Positions 1 to 8,777 of a DNA stretch of 56,626 bases are shown here, in pieces (the first letter of the stretch is position 1; the number at the start of each line of letters is the position of its first letter). The position numbers and the translations under genes were made by a program. This DNA is from Cryomorphaceae bacterium (GTDB lineage: Bacteria; Bacteroidota; Bacteroidia; Flavobacteriales_D; Crocinitomicaceae): assembly GCA_027490665.1 (NCBI GenBank), contig JAIXXP010000078.1, positions 1 through 56,626 of the forward strand, read 5' to 3'. The notes under the pieces are model-generated. The model was not told the origin of the DNA. It made no database searches and worked only from the letters and a program-made list of their open reading frames with translations.

Positions 1-105
1 TGATTTTCAAAACTTTGACATATAACTAACCCCTAATGAGTTTTTCATCGCTCGAGCAAAATCTTCTTTTGAATACGTTCTCTTTTTTTTGTAAAATGTT
101 TACAA

Positions 106-828
106 CTACTCCACCTTCGTATATTTCAATATACAAGTTCCCGGAACACCGAAAGCAGAATTTGAAACCAAGTTCTTGTAAGAAAATTTTATTTGGAATG
201 CAGATCCAGTATCATTCATTTCTCCTACGGCAGAAAATCGTGTGGTCCACAGATTACCCACCTGCATATACTGTTGAGGAATAATGATTTGCTGCTCAAA
301 TATATCCGCAGCAATTTCTGAATTAGGAGAATAGGTATCAAACATATCGGTGGTCTGAATCAGGCCATCTTGGTCACCAATTACAAATGTCACCATCGAA
401 TCTGGTAAAAAGATCGTGCCGCAATCATTGTTTGTTTTCCATGTACCCACCCAATTGGAACGGTCAAATGCCACCACAACTTTTCGAGTGGCAGTCACTT
501 CACCTGTTGTCAGGTTTGCGGTATACGAGACATTATAATTTCCTTTTTTTGCTGTATTGACCGTATTGACGACCGCTACGCTTGGTTTGCTGCCATCAGC
601 ATCAATAGCAATTGCACCTTCATCGATAAATGCACTTCCAAAAGGCACATACAGTGTGGCGTCTCCAATTAATTTGATACCCGGATTGTATACACAAGAC
701 CCATCATTTTTTTGCGCTTCGGTGCTGTAATTGGTTGCATTTGGATCTGTGCAACCTTTTTTGGCGCAGGAGGCTACCATAAAAATAGGCATGAGACCAA
801 GCCAAAAGCGCGTATTTATTGCTTTCAT
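106..828 (-). CDS. Putative lipoprotein with Ig-like (DUF5011/5012-type) domain
   Basis: 240-aa predicted lipoprotein. The N-terminal hydrophobic segment ends in the lipobox VASC (Cys21), so it should be lipid-anchored after signal peptidase II cleavage. Residues 25-45 form the GCTDPNATNY...DGSC motif that recurs in secreted Bacteroidota proteins. Residues ~50-120 look like a bacterial Ig-like domain of the DUF5011/DUF5012 kind (VPFGSAFIDEGAIA followed by beta-rich sequence). The C-terminal half is a beta-rich domain that I do not recognise. It diverges from the ABC transporter pair at 963; whether they are functionally linked is unknown. The lipoprotein assignment is fairly sure; the molecular role is not known. 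Confidence 0.8.
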   Translation of the reverse strand: MKAINTRFWLGLMPIFMVASCAKKGCTDPNATNYSTEAQKNDGSCVYNPGIKLIGDATLYVPFGSAFIDEGAIAIDADGSKPSVAVVNTVNTAKKGNYNVSYTANLTTGEVTATRKVVVAFDRSNWVGTWKTNNDCGTIFLPDSMVTFVIGDQDGLIQTTDMFDTYSPNSEIAADIFEQQIIIPQQYMQVGNLWTTRFSAVGEMNDTGSAFQIKFSYKNLVSNSAFGVPGTCILKYTKVE

Positions 829-889
829 AATAAGGTGTTTATGACCTCAAACGTTTTTTAGCTCCTCATATTTTATTTCAAGAAAAAAC

Positions 890-901
890 GGGTAATTACC
901 C
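890..901. promoter_or_regulatory. 12-bp perfect palindrome between divergent genes
   Basis: GGGTAATTACCC is a perfect 12-bp palindrome in the 134-bp spacer between the lipoprotein gene (leftward) and the ABC transporter operon (rightward). This symmetry suits a dimeric regulator. No regulator is identified and the function is inferred from position only. Confidence 0.35.
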
Positions 902-920
902 TTGAGAATGGTACAGAAGT

Positions 921-959
921 AATGCGATTTTATCTTAACTTCACTTCATTAATCGCATT
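921..959. promoter_or_regulatory. 9-bp inverted repeat directly before the ABC transporter start
   Basis: AATGCGATT (921-929) and AATCGCATT (951-959) are perfect inverted copies separated by 21 bp. The right arm ends 3 bp before the ATG at 963. A weak -7-like sequence TAACTTCA (936-943, six of eight consensus positions) lies between the arms at the usual distance from the start. The arms could therefore be an operator bracketing the promoter, or, if transcription starts upstream, a leader hairpin. Confidence 0.35.
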
Positions 960-962
960 CAA

Positions 963-1856
963 ATGATCGAAATCAAAAACCTCAGCTTTCGCTTTGGATC
1001 TCTCAAAGCCCTCAATGAGCTCTCTTTAACCATTCCTGAAGGGAGTATAACGGCGTTGGTTGGGCCCAACGGTGCTGGAAAAACGACTTTAATGCGTTGC
1101 ATGAGTGCATTAGCGCAACCGAGCGCCGGACAAGTGCTAATTGATGGCATTGACACCGCTAACAATCCGCATGCGTGCCATCGTTTACTTGGTTTTTTAG
1201 CCGACAACTTTGGGCTGTACGAAGACCTCACCATTGAGCAGGCATTAACTTATTTTGCCGCTGCGCATGAGGTGAGTCCGGCGCGTATTCAAGAAGTTTT
1301 GGCTCAAGTGAACTTAACAGACAAAAAGCAGGAGCAAATCAAGAGCTTGTCGCGCGGTATGCGGCAGCGAGTGGGCATTGCACAAGCAATCATTCATTTG
1401 CCCAAATATCTCATCCTAGACGAACCCGCGTCGGGCCTAGACCCAGAAGCGCGCATACAGCTGGCGGAGCTTTTCAAAAAACTCAATAAAGAAGGCATTA
1501 CCCTGCTCGTTTCTTCGCACATTTTGGCAGAACTTGATCAGTATGCCAATCACCTCATCGTGTTGAAAGAAGGCAAGTTGGTTGAAACCGACTTTTCAAT
1601 GGATACCCCTGCCCAAAAAGACAGCACTTACTTCATTGAAGCCGAAAATGCATCCTTATTGACCAGCCTCTCCGAGCCGACACTTTTCAACTTGATAGCA
1701 AATGAAGGAGAAACCGCTATTTTTTCAATTGTAGCGGGCACGCCTCCTCATATTGCCCTAAAATACTTTTTGCAACAAGGCATTCAAGTGAGGGCTTTTG
1801 GAAAACACAGCGTCAATATTCAGGACGCTTATTTGAAAACCATCAAAAACGCATAA
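963..1856 (+). CDS. ABC transporter ATP-binding protein
   Basis: 297-aa ABC ATPase that should power the membrane subunit encoded 1 bp downstream. Visible motifs: Walker A GPNGAGKT (residues 34-41), signature LSRGM (129-133), Walker B YLILDEP (149-155) and the H-loop histidine in VSSHIL (His187). The ~75 residues after the nucleotide-binding domain are the variable tail common in ABC-2/CcmA-type exporters. An inverted repeat sits immediately before the start codon. Partner and motifs indicate an ABC-2 type exporter; the substrate cannot be inferred. Confidence 0.93.
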   Translation: MIEIKNLSFRFGSLKALNELSLTIPEGSITALVGPNGAGKTTLMRCMSALAQPSAGQVLIDGIDTANNPHACHRLLGFLADNFGLYEDLTIEQALTYFAAAHEVSPARIQEVLAQVNLTDKKQEQIKSLSRGMRQRVGIAQAIIHLPKYLILDEPASGLDPEARIQLAELFKKLNKEGITLLVSSHILAELDQYANHLIVLKEGKLVETDFSMDTPAQKDSTYFIEAENASLLTSLSEPTLFNLIANEGETAIFSIVAGTPPHIALKYFLQQGIQVRAFGKHSVNIQDAYLKTIKNA

Positions 1857-1857
1857 C

Positions 1858-3318
1858 ATGTTATCCAATATCTTTCGCAACCCAGAACTCAAGCGCAATG
1901 CTTGGTTAGAGCTAAAGCCAAACCGTGTTTTCGCATTGTTGGGACTCATCACTTTAGCTTTCATAATAACCGCCACAGCAGTGGTTAAAAATGACTATAG
2001 TGAATATTTCAAGATGGCAGAGTTCTTAATGAATACCGCACTTTTCATCCTTTATTTGATCACGGGCATTTGGGGCAGTAAAAATGCTGCGGATGCCGTT
2101 GCCGATGAAATCAATCAGAAAACATGGGATCGCCAGCGCATGAGTGGCCAAAGCCCATTGACACTCACCATCGGCAAAATTTTTGGCCCTACCCTCTTGC
2201 AATGGCTCGGCGGGCTCAGCGCCATGTTGGTCTATTTTTGCGCAGCGCTTGCGAGCGAAAATGTGGGCCAGAGCATCACAAACGGCCTGATCTACATCGC
2301 TTTGGTACTCTTGATGAACCTCAGCGCCCTGCTTTTTAGTTTACTGACCATTACCGGAAGTACGCAGTCAGCTTTTAGCCACGCTAAAATCAATACGACA
2401 CTCTTTTTTATCCTAGCTGTAATTAGTGTGGGTTGGCTTTCATTCTACCTGGCTTTAATCGGCGAAGAAATAGGTGCCATCAGTTGGTTTGGACTCATTT
2501 GGAAAAACCTGACTATTTTGATTTCTCTGCTCATTTTTATAACCTGGAGCTTTATTGGCATCCATCAAAATTTGCGCAAAGAACTGCAGTACCGCAATAG
2601 CCAAAAATACTGGTTGGCTTTCCTTGCCTTTACGGGCCTTTACTTTTATGGTTTTACTTGGAACTTGCCCATCTATACAGAGGATTACGGCACAAGCTAT
2701 ATTGACCCTCAACTCCTTGGTTTGAATGCAGTCTATTACCACATGGCCTTGGTGTGTTTGGTGTTTTTCTTGCTCACGCAGTTTTTACTCATTTTTGAAC
2801 GCCCGACAGAAAACGACTACACCTTGTTTTTACAAGCATTGCGCAAAGGCCAATTTAAAAAAACATGGCAACATGCACCGCTCTGGTTCAGTGTTGTGCT
2901 CGGCCTGACCCTCTCTTTACTGTTGCTTTTTGTACTTCAAATTGCAGGCTTAGCGAAGCATCAGCTTCCACGCATTTTTCGAGAATTAGAAATTTTGTCA
3001 TTCCAGCACAACTTTGCTTGGTCTTATCTAGCGCTCATTTTCTTGGTGCTGCGCGATGTTTTGATGACGCGCACCTTACTGTACCGCTCCAAATACAAAA
3101 ACAAAGTATTGAGTCTTGCGCTCTATTATGCCCTTATTTATTGGGCACTGCCACTGCTTTTTATGATTGTTGCTAATCATCGCGTTACTGCTGAGAATTA
3201 CTTTTTACCCTTTTTCGAGGCCGTTGGGTGGTTTTCTCCTGTTGTTCTCGCTGGCCAAGCATTGGCGGCGTGGTGGTTGCAGCGGCGTTACTTCACTTCC
3301 CAAACCCGCACCTCATAA
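1858..3318 (+). CDS. ABC-2 type transporter permease
   Basis: 486-aa polytopic membrane protein following the ATPase after a single base, so the two are almost certainly co-translated. It has many hydrophobic segments: an early one near residues 24-44, several up to ~230, then groups around 250-320 and 345-480. This long, helix-rich architecture with a soluble N-terminal start (residues 1-20) fits an ABC-2 export permease. Its last 31 bp overlap the 3' end of the convergent GH13 gene. Substrate unknown; homology to a named exporter such as NatB or GldF is not claimed. Confidence 0.82.
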   Translation: MLSNIFRNPELKRNAWLELKPNRVFALLGLITLAFIITATAVVKNDYSEYFKMAEFLMNTALFILYLITGIWGSKNAADAVADEINQKTWDRQRMSGQSPLTLTIGKIFGPTLLQWLGGLSAMLVYFCAALASENVGQSITNGLIYIALVLLMNLSALLFSLLTITGSTQSAFSHAKINTTLFFILAVISVGWLSFYLALIGEEIGAISWFGLIWKNLTILISLLIFITWSFIGIHQNLRKELQYRNSQKYWLAFLAFTGLYFYGFTWNLPIYTEDYGTSYIDPQLLGLNAVYYHMALVCLVFFLLTQFLLIFERPTENDYTLFLQALRKGQFKKTWQHAPLWFSVVLGLTLSLLLLFVLQIAGLAKHQLPRIFRELEILSFQHNFAWSYLALIFLVLRDVLMTRTLLYRSKYKNKVLSLALYYALIYWALPLLFMIVANHRVTAENYFLPFFEAVGWFSPVVLAGQALAAWWLQRRYFTSQTRTS

Positions 3319-4820
3319 GGCAACAGATTCATTTGCTTTTCAAAGGGAATCTTTTTATCGAGCAAATTCGTAGCCTTTTTTACTTCTTGCTTGAAAAGCA
3401 CTTGTTGGTTTTCTGGGGATAAATTCGCCACTACCAGCACCTTTTTACGCCCTTGAATACGGTAAAAACTGAATACATTTTGGTTTTCATTGGGAACATT
3501 TTCATACGAACCAATAGCCAAGGCTGCGTTGCTTTGTTTGAGAGCGATCATCGCTTTATACCAATTGAACAAGGAATTTGGATTGTTGCGCTGCTCTTCC
3601 AAAGAAATGCCATCATTGGGCTTTGCGTTGGCCTGGGTCCACCAGGCGCCTGAGTTTTTGTACCAATACGACATGCCTTCTCCTGCCCCACTTTGGTACC
3701 ACTCGAAAGCTTCTCGGCGGCCGATGTCATTGCCATCCGTATTGCCAAACGCATAGACCTTACCCTTCATGCCAATTTCTTGGCCGTAATATATCGACGG
3801 AACGCCGCCCATCAAGAGCATGAGCGCAGCAGCCGTCTTTTGTTTCTCTAGCGGGAAGTCTAGCGACGCAAAGCGATCGATGTCGTGGTTTTCAATGAAA
3901 ATCAACTGCTCCTTACCTTTTGGTGTTTCGCATAAAATCTTTTGTGCATTTTCAGTAATCAGCTGCTTGTCAAAGGCCAAAATAGATTTTTGAAGGCCAA
4001 AGCCAAACATTCTGTCTACGGTAGCTTTTTCGAAGTATTCGAAGCCGTAATCTTCCCAATTGGCCTGCTCGGCGACAATCTTGATCTCCGGATTCACCTC
4101 TTTAAGTGCAGCGATGAGCGGTTTCCAGAATTCGGCAAAGAGGTTGGTAAGTGTGGGCTTTCCGTCCAGATGATCCATGGCATGATCTAGCCTGAAACCA
4201 TCTACACCGTCGTCGAAATAACCATCCTGATTCGGATCAAGGAAATAAGAGAACAACTCGATATTGTAATCCAGGACTTTTTGGCTTTTCAAATTCACGG
4301 TTGTTGCGTAGATCACTTTGCCGTCAAAACCATTGAGCAATCTGAGATCAAATACCATGGTGGCAGGAGTCTGATGCGCGCTGTCTTCAAAGAGGATATA
4401 ATCGCTGTATTGGGAATTGAGGTTGCCGACGGCATCTTTCCACCACAAATGTTCGGAGGTCACGTATTGGGTTTCCATATCCAAGTAGATTTTCATGCCG
4501 CGGCGGTGCACCTCTTGGATAAGCTCGATGTAATCTTGCATGGTGCCAAATTCCGGGTCGATTTTCTCGAAATCATTGGCAAAATAATTATGGTAGCAGT
4601 CGGCCTCATAGAGCGGAAACAATAAAATGGAGGTCACGCCCAAATCTTGCAAGTAAGGGAGCTTTTGACGCAAGCCTTGGAGGTCGCCTTGCAAATCGCC
4701 ATTGCTGTCATAGAAACTGCGCTGGCAAACATGGTATAGCACTTCGCCTTTCGTGGCTTTTTGTGCCCAAAGTTGTTGTCCTAAAAATAGGATCAATAGT
4801 AATAAGTATGCATTTCTCAT
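3288..4820 (-). CDS. Secreted alpha-amylase family glycoside hydrolase (GH13)
   Basis: 510-aa alpha-glucan-acting enzyme with a signal peptide (cleavage after about Ala19) and a (beta/alpha)8 GH13 barrel. The catalytic triad is visible: nucleophile Asp212 in GFRLD, acid/base Glu251 in IVAEQ, and Asp313 in ENHD. PSIYYGQEIG (341-350) is another typical GH13 block. Region I, usually DxVxNH, reads YLDMETQYV, so the Asn-His pair is missing. A Ca-binding-like DPNQDGYFDDG loop precedes the nucleophile. Last gene of the leftward cluster, 22 bp after the GH92 gene. Likely periplasmic or outer-membrane maltooligosaccharide hydrolase; precise specificity unknown. Confidence 0.9.
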   Translation of the reverse strand: MRNAYLLLLILFLGQQLWAQKATKGEVLYHVCQRSFYDSNGDLQGDLQGLRQKLPYLQDLGVTSILLFPLYEADCYHNYFANDFEKIDPEFGTMQDYIELIQEVHRRGMKIYLDMETQYVTSEHLWWKDAVGNLNSQYSDYILFEDSAHQTPATMVFDLRLLNGFDGKVIYATTVNLKSQKVLDYNIELFSYFLDPNQDGYFDDGVDGFRLDHAMDHLDGKPTLTNLFAEFWKPLIAALKEVNPEIKIVAEQANWEDYGFEYFEKATVDRMFGFGLQKSILAFDKQLITENAQKILCETPKGKEQLIFIENHDIDRFASLDFPLEKQKTAAALMLLMGGVPSIYYGQEIGMKGKVYAFGNTDGNDIGRREAFEWYQSGAGEGMSYWYKNSGAWWTQANAKPNDGISLEEQRNNPNSLFNWYKAMIALKQSNAALAIGSYENVPNENQNVFSFYRIQGRKKVLVVANLSPENQQVLFKQEVKKATNLLDKKIPFEKQMNLLPYEVRVWEVK

Positions 4821-4842
4821 TTGAATGATTTTAAGTGCTGAT

Positions 4843-7008
4843 TTAATGGTTTTGCATGCGGAATTTCAAGACACCGCCCGACATGATCTCCGTATAGCGA
4901 AGGATGGGTTTGTCTAAAATTTGCTTGTTCAAGGTCGGGTTTTCTTGATAAATATTTGCCTCAGACAAATGTTGGGCTTTGATCACAAAACGCTTGTGTT
5001 GGCCAAGTTGCAAAATTGCCTTTTTGACTTGCGGACTGCCGATTACAAAAGTACCCTCGGCCGGATTCACCGGGTAAAAGCCTAAACTTGAAAGGATGTA
5101 CCACGCGCTCATTTGACCGCAGTCGTCGTTGCCGATCATGCCGTTGGGCATATTTTGATGGAAATCGAAAATAACCTGATGGATATACTTTTGGCCTGTT
5201 TTAAACTGATCGGTAAACGCATACAAATAAATGATGTGGTGACTCGGCTCATTGCCATGCGCATACTGCCCTATCATGGCTTCTTGCCCGAGAAACTTAT
5301 TTGGGTTGAGTGCTTCGGTCGTGAAAAACGCATTCAATTTTTGGGTAAACTGTTCTTTGCCACCGAGTAAGAGCATCATTCCTGGCACATCGTGTTGGGC
5401 TGGCGTCCAAAAATATTGCCAGGCATTTGCCTCAGTGTAGTCACCGGGGTTGTTCAAAGGTGACGTAGCCATGAGCGGATCAAATGGTGTGCGGAATTGT
5501 CCGTTCGAGTGCTTTCCACGTAAAAATGTTGTTTCAGGATCATACAAGTTTCGGTAATACGCTGCTCTTTTTTGAAAGTCCTGAACAATATCTTCACGGC
5601 CAAGTTTGCTTGCCAATTCCGACACGCACCAGTCGTCATAGCCGCTTTCGAGGGTTCTAGAAACGGATTCGTTGTCCAAAAGATCGAAGGGATAATAGCC
5701 AAACTTGGTGTACATTTCCCAGTTTGAATTGATATGACTTTTGGTGCTGGTTTCAACCATGGCATTGAGCGCCTCCTCCGCGTTAAAACCCTTGAAGCCG
5801 TTCTGATAAGCCGATAAAATCATCGGGATGGCGTGGTTGCCGATCATGCAATAGTTGTCTTGGCCCCAGGCGGTCCAGATGGGTAAAAAACCCTGCGCCT
5901 GATGATGCAGCAGCATGGTCTGAACAATGCCGTCTATTTTTTCTGGCGCGACAATTTGCAACAGCGGAAAGGCGGCGCGATAGATATCCCAATTGGAAAG
6001 CGTGGAATAATACACCTTACTAGGCGCTAACCTCACTTGGTCATCGGCGCCACGGTAACGGCCATCTACATCTGCAATATTCGAAGGTTGCAATAGCAAA
6101 TGGTACAGAGAAGTGTAAAAGACTTCTTTTTGCTGTTGAGGTGCTTTGATGTCAATTCTCGATAAATAGTTTTCCCAACTTTTTTGGTTTTCATTGCGCA
6201 CTTTTTGAAATTCCCAATGGTTGATTTCTGCCTCCAAATTGCCCTTTGCTCCTTCTACACTGACCGCAGATAGCGCAATTTTTACTTTTAAGGTCTTGGA
6301 CGCAGCGAGCACAAAATCCAGGAGGTAATGAGGCGCTTTGTCGTTTGGCTTTTGAGGGAGTGCGGTTGACTTCACAAAAGGATAATCAAAGGTCATGGTA
6401 AAGAAATACTTGCGCTTTACCCAATTATCGGTGTAACAATACCCTGATATCGTGGTGCTGTCTTCAAAAGTAACCTGACTTTCGATCACCAATCCTTTCG
6501 GATCGTTTTCTTCAAAGACAAAGCGCAAACCATGCTGAAAATCGATGTAAACCTGCGCTTCTTTTTGAGGAAAACTATATTGGTGAAACGCAACCCTTTC
6601 TGAGCACGTGAGCTCTACCTTAACGCCGTCTTGCTTGGTCAGGGCATAATAGCCAGGGCTGGCCTGCTCTGTTGCTTTGAAATACGCATTCTTTAAATTA
6701 TCTTTTTGTGGATTGATCGGCAACATAAGGATGTCGCCCATTTCATTGATGCCGGTTCCGCTGAGGCGCGTTTGCGAGAAACCCATCAAGAAAGTGTCTT
6801 TGTACTGATAACCACTCGTGTGATTCCAGCCATAATCTTGGTTATCGGGCCCAGGCTGCACCATCCCAAATGGCATTGAAGGCCCCGGAAAGGTATGACC
6901 TGTTCCGTCGGTACCGATAAAAGGATTGACAAATTTATTGTACTTCTGCGCGGATAGCATCCAAGCCAAACATACAAAACAGAGCAAAACCATCCATTTT
7001 AACTTCAT
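4843..7008 (-). CDS. Secreted GH92 family alpha-mannosidase
   Basis: 721-aa exo-alpha-mannosidase of family GH92, a calcium-dependent family that trims alpha-1,2/1,3/1,4/1,6-linked mannose from N-glycans and mannans. The signal peptide ends near residue 20. Diagnostic motifs are VNPFIGTDGTGHTFPGPSMP close to the N-terminus, GYDDWCVSE, HGNEPSHH and NDDCGQMSAWY (from residue 627), which contain the conserved acidic active-site residues. Length matches the family. Its start overlaps the stop of the upstream isomerase gene by 4 bp (ATGA), indicating translational coupling. Linkage specificity cannot be read from motifs. Confidence 0.93.
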   Translation of the reverse strand: MKLKWMVLLCFVCLAWMLSAQKYNKFVNPFIGTDGTGHTFPGPSMPFGMVQPGPDNQDYGWNHTSGYQYKDTFLMGFSQTRLSGTGINEMGDILMLPINPQKDNLKNAYFKATEQASPGYYALTKQDGVKVELTCSERVAFHQYSFPQKEAQVYIDFQHGLRFVFEENDPKGLVIESQVTFEDSTTISGYCYTDNWVKRKYFFTMTFDYPFVKSTALPQKPNDKAPHYLLDFVLAASKTLKVKIALSAVSVEGAKGNLEAEINHWEFQKVRNENQKSWENYLSRIDIKAPQQQKEVFYTSLYHLLLQPSNIADVDGRYRGADDQVRLAPSKVYYSTLSNWDIYRAAFPLLQIVAPEKIDGIVQTMLLHHQAQGFLPIWTAWGQDNYCMIGNHAIPMILSAYQNGFKGFNAEEALNAMVETSTKSHINSNWEMYTKFGYYPFDLLDNESVSRTLESGYDDWCVSELASKLGREDIVQDFQKRAAYYRNLYDPETTFLRGKHSNGQFRTPFDPLMATSPLNNPGDYTEANAWQYFWTPAQHDVPGMMLLLGGKEQFTQKLNAFFTTEALNPNKFLGQEAMIGQYAHGNEPSHHIIYLYAFTDQFKTGQKYIHQVIFDFHQNMPNGMIGNDDCGQMSAWYILSSLGFYPVNPAEGTFVIGSPQVKKAILQLGQHKRFVIKAQHLSEANIYQENPTLNKQILDKPILRYTEIMSGGVLKFRMQNH

Positions 7009-7841
7009 ACCTTCAAGTTTTCTTGCAAATAGGTTTTCATTAGGCTATTCACTTCCCATTGGTCAGCCAACGGCTGTTGGGTGAAAGGCGCTTGTGGCAT
7101 ATAGGGGAACGGACCGAATTCTGGGGTAATTGTAAAATACGCAGCTCCTTTCTGCGCATGAAAATGAATGATGTCTTTCCACCAAGTGGTATATTGATCC
7201 AATTGCGTTTGCCATTCAGGTGCAAACGGGTGGTTCAGCTGCGGACTTTGTGCAAATCCTACGCGGGCATGGATGTGTTGAATGTTTGGATAGATTCGTG
7301 TCAAAAGCTCTTGTTGGTCACTTAAATCACTTTCTGAAACGACACAAAAATGCGAAAAATCGGCAATTAGTTTGAGCTCCGGAAAAACAGCAAGGTAGTC
7401 TAGGAGTGTTTTCAAGTGAAAGGAAAACCTACCCCGATGGATTTCATGCCAAATGGGAATGCCAGCCTTGGTTGCAATCTCTTCGGTCAAATGAAGGATA
7501 TTTAAATTGGCCTCGAAATCAAAAAAGTCTTTACCTGTATGCGAGTTGATTGCATTTGGATTTAACCCAACTAGAAAATGCAGTCGCTCTGTCAACCGTT
7601 TGATGTACGCAGCAACGGTTTCATTTTCGTTTGAAAGCACTTGTTGCGCAATAAAGATAAAATCTGGATGGCTCGTCTTGCGGATGCCTTCCAATTCTGA
7701 TATAAATTCATCCACAAATTGCGGATTATCCGGAAAGTTGATTTCTACGCCATCGAAGCCGTTGGAAAGTACTTTGTCTAAAAAAGCTTTCGCGCAAAGA
7801 TCTTCGGATCCCCAATACGTACAAATATATTTGATCTTCAT
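7005..7841 (-). CDS. Sugar phosphate isomerase/epimerase family TIM-barrel protein
   Basis: 278-aa cytoplasmic protein of the xylose-isomerase-like/AP-endonuclease-2 fold. Probable metal ligands occur in the expected order: His101 (INSHTG), Glu133 (WHEIH), Asp161 and His164 (ADFSH), His191 (HIHAR) and Glu241 (TPEFG). Families with this fold isomerise or epimerise free or phosphorylated sugars, inositols or keto-sugars. It lies between a dioxygenase gene (3-bp gap) and the GH92 gene (4-bp overlap), so it probably processes a sugar released or imported by this cluster. The actual substrate is unknown. Confidence 0.8.
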   Translation of the reverse strand: MKIKYICTYWGSEDLCAKAFLDKVLSNGFDGVEINFPDNPQFVDEFISELEGIRKTSHPDFIFIAQQVLSNENETVAAYIKRLTERLHFLVGLNPNAINSHTGKDFFDFEANLNILHLTEEIATKAGIPIWHEIHRGRFSFHLKTLLDYLAVFPELKLIADFSHFCVVSESDLSDQQELLTRIYPNIQHIHARVGFAQSPQLNHPFAPEWQTQLDQYTTWWKDIIHFHAQKGAAYFTITPEFGPFPYMPQAPFTQQPLADQWEVNSLMKTYLQENLKV

Positions 7842-7844
7842 GGC

Positions 7845-8651
7845 TTATTTAGCGTAAATGACCGGGTTGAGTGGCGTATCGATGACCTCCCCAATTTGCG
7901 CACCCGGGCACCAAGTTTTCCAATCGTTTTCTTGATTGGCATTATCAGGATGTTTGAGCAACATGTCTTTATCCATGTAAATAATGGTCATTACTTTTCT
8001 CATGTCTTGGGTGGTGTTGGCTCCTGCTCGGTGAAAAATCCAACCCGAATGAAAACTAATTTCACCAATATCAAAGGGCTCTATGACGTGCTGAAAATCG
8101 GTAACTCGTAATTTTTTTTGCATCACGGCCTCACTTTGGTCGCCAATTTCCAACTCTCGGCCCTCCACTATAACATGGCTTCCGGCACTAAACTCCAGCG
8201 GCCCCATTTCTAGAGGCGTTGCTTGCAATGGAATCCAGGCTGTAACGGTTTTATCTGTTGCCAAGGGCCAGTAGTACTGGTCGGCATGCCAAGGTGTTAT
8301 ACCACCGCCACCTTCTTTAAACAGCGCTTGATCGTGATAAAGACGCACGCCATCGACCTGCATTAAGTCAGCGGCAATTTTACCCAAGCGCTGACTCAAA
8401 ATCAATTCTTTGACAAGCGGGTTTTCGCGCCATAAATTAAAGAGTTGCAGAAAGGCTTTGCCATAAGTGCTGCGCTCTTCAAGCGGTGTGTGTTCTTGAT
8501 TCATTTGACTCACTTGTGCAGATATGAGCTCGTTTAAATATTGAATCGTCTCTGCATCAAAGACTTGCTTGAGTTTGATGTACTGATGTTGCTGATAAAA
8601 GGCTATTTGCTCTTGCGTTAACAAATAGGGCGTGTCGAAAACTTGCTGCAT
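7845..8651 (-). CDS. Phytanoyl-CoA dioxygenase (PhyH) family protein
   Basis: 268-aa Fe(II)/2-oxoglutarate-dependent oxygenase. The facial triad is visible: His122-x-Asp124 in WHADQYYWPL and a distal His (probably His207 in IFHRAG), with Arg218 placed to bind the 2-oxoglutarate carboxylate. LEMGPLEFSAGSH is a typical PhyH block. No signal peptide is seen. First gene of the leftward cluster and divergent from the AraC regulator. Bacterial PhyH proteins hydroxylate diverse small molecules; next to an isomerase and glycosidases the substrate may be a modified sugar or carbohydrate-derived compound (inference). Confidence 0.85.
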   Translation of the reverse strand: MQQVFDTPYLLTQEQIAFYQQHQYIKLKQVFDAETIQYLNELISAQVSQMNQEHTPLEERSTYGKAFLQLFNLWRENPLVKELILSQRLGKIAADLMQVDGVRLYHDQALFKEGGGGITPWHADQYYWPLATDKTVTAWIPLQATPLEMGPLEFSAGSHVIVEGRELEIGDQSEAVMQKKLRVTDFQHVIEPFDIGEISFHSGWIFHRAGANTTQDMRKVMTIIYMDKDMLLKHPDNANQENDWKTWCPGAQIGEVIDTPLNPVIYAK

Positions 8652-8670
8652 GAAGTCAAAATTGGTACTT

Positions 8671-8678
8671 CAAAAGTA
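8671..8678 (-). promoter_or_regulatory. Candidate -7 promoter element for the PhyH-GH13 cluster
   Basis: On the minus strand this reads TACTTTTG, an exact match to the Bacteroidota -7 consensus TAnnTTTG. It lies 20 nt upstream of the PhyH start codon, the same spacing seen at other genes here. No convincing -33 TTTG is seen, which would fit an activator-dependent promoter. Confidence 0.45.
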
Positions 8679-8683
8679 AAACT

Positions 8684-8748
8684 TCCATATGGAGTGAAAT
8701 GATCCGATTTTGTATATTTATAACACTATATTGAATACTATATAAAAT
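8684..8748. promoter_or_regulatory. Candidate operators in the AraC/PhyH divergent spacer
   Basis: Two elements occupy the 126-bp spacer. TCCATATGGA (8684-8693) is a perfect 10-bp palindrome just upstream of the PhyH -7 box. ACTATATTGAAT (8725-8736) is followed directly by ACTATATAAAAT (8737-8748), a tandem direct repeat matching at 10 of 12 positions. Direct repeats are the usual geometry of AraC-family binding sites, and the divergent gene encodes such a regulator. Assignment as its operator is an inference. Confidence 0.35.
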
Positions 8749-8777
8749 TATAGATTACATTTAGTCAATAAGAGCTC

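Noticed and set aside
36..284. Plus-strand frame of 82 codons at the left edge
   Set aside because: Mostly antisense to the lipoprotein gene, with low-complexity composition and no recognisable domain.
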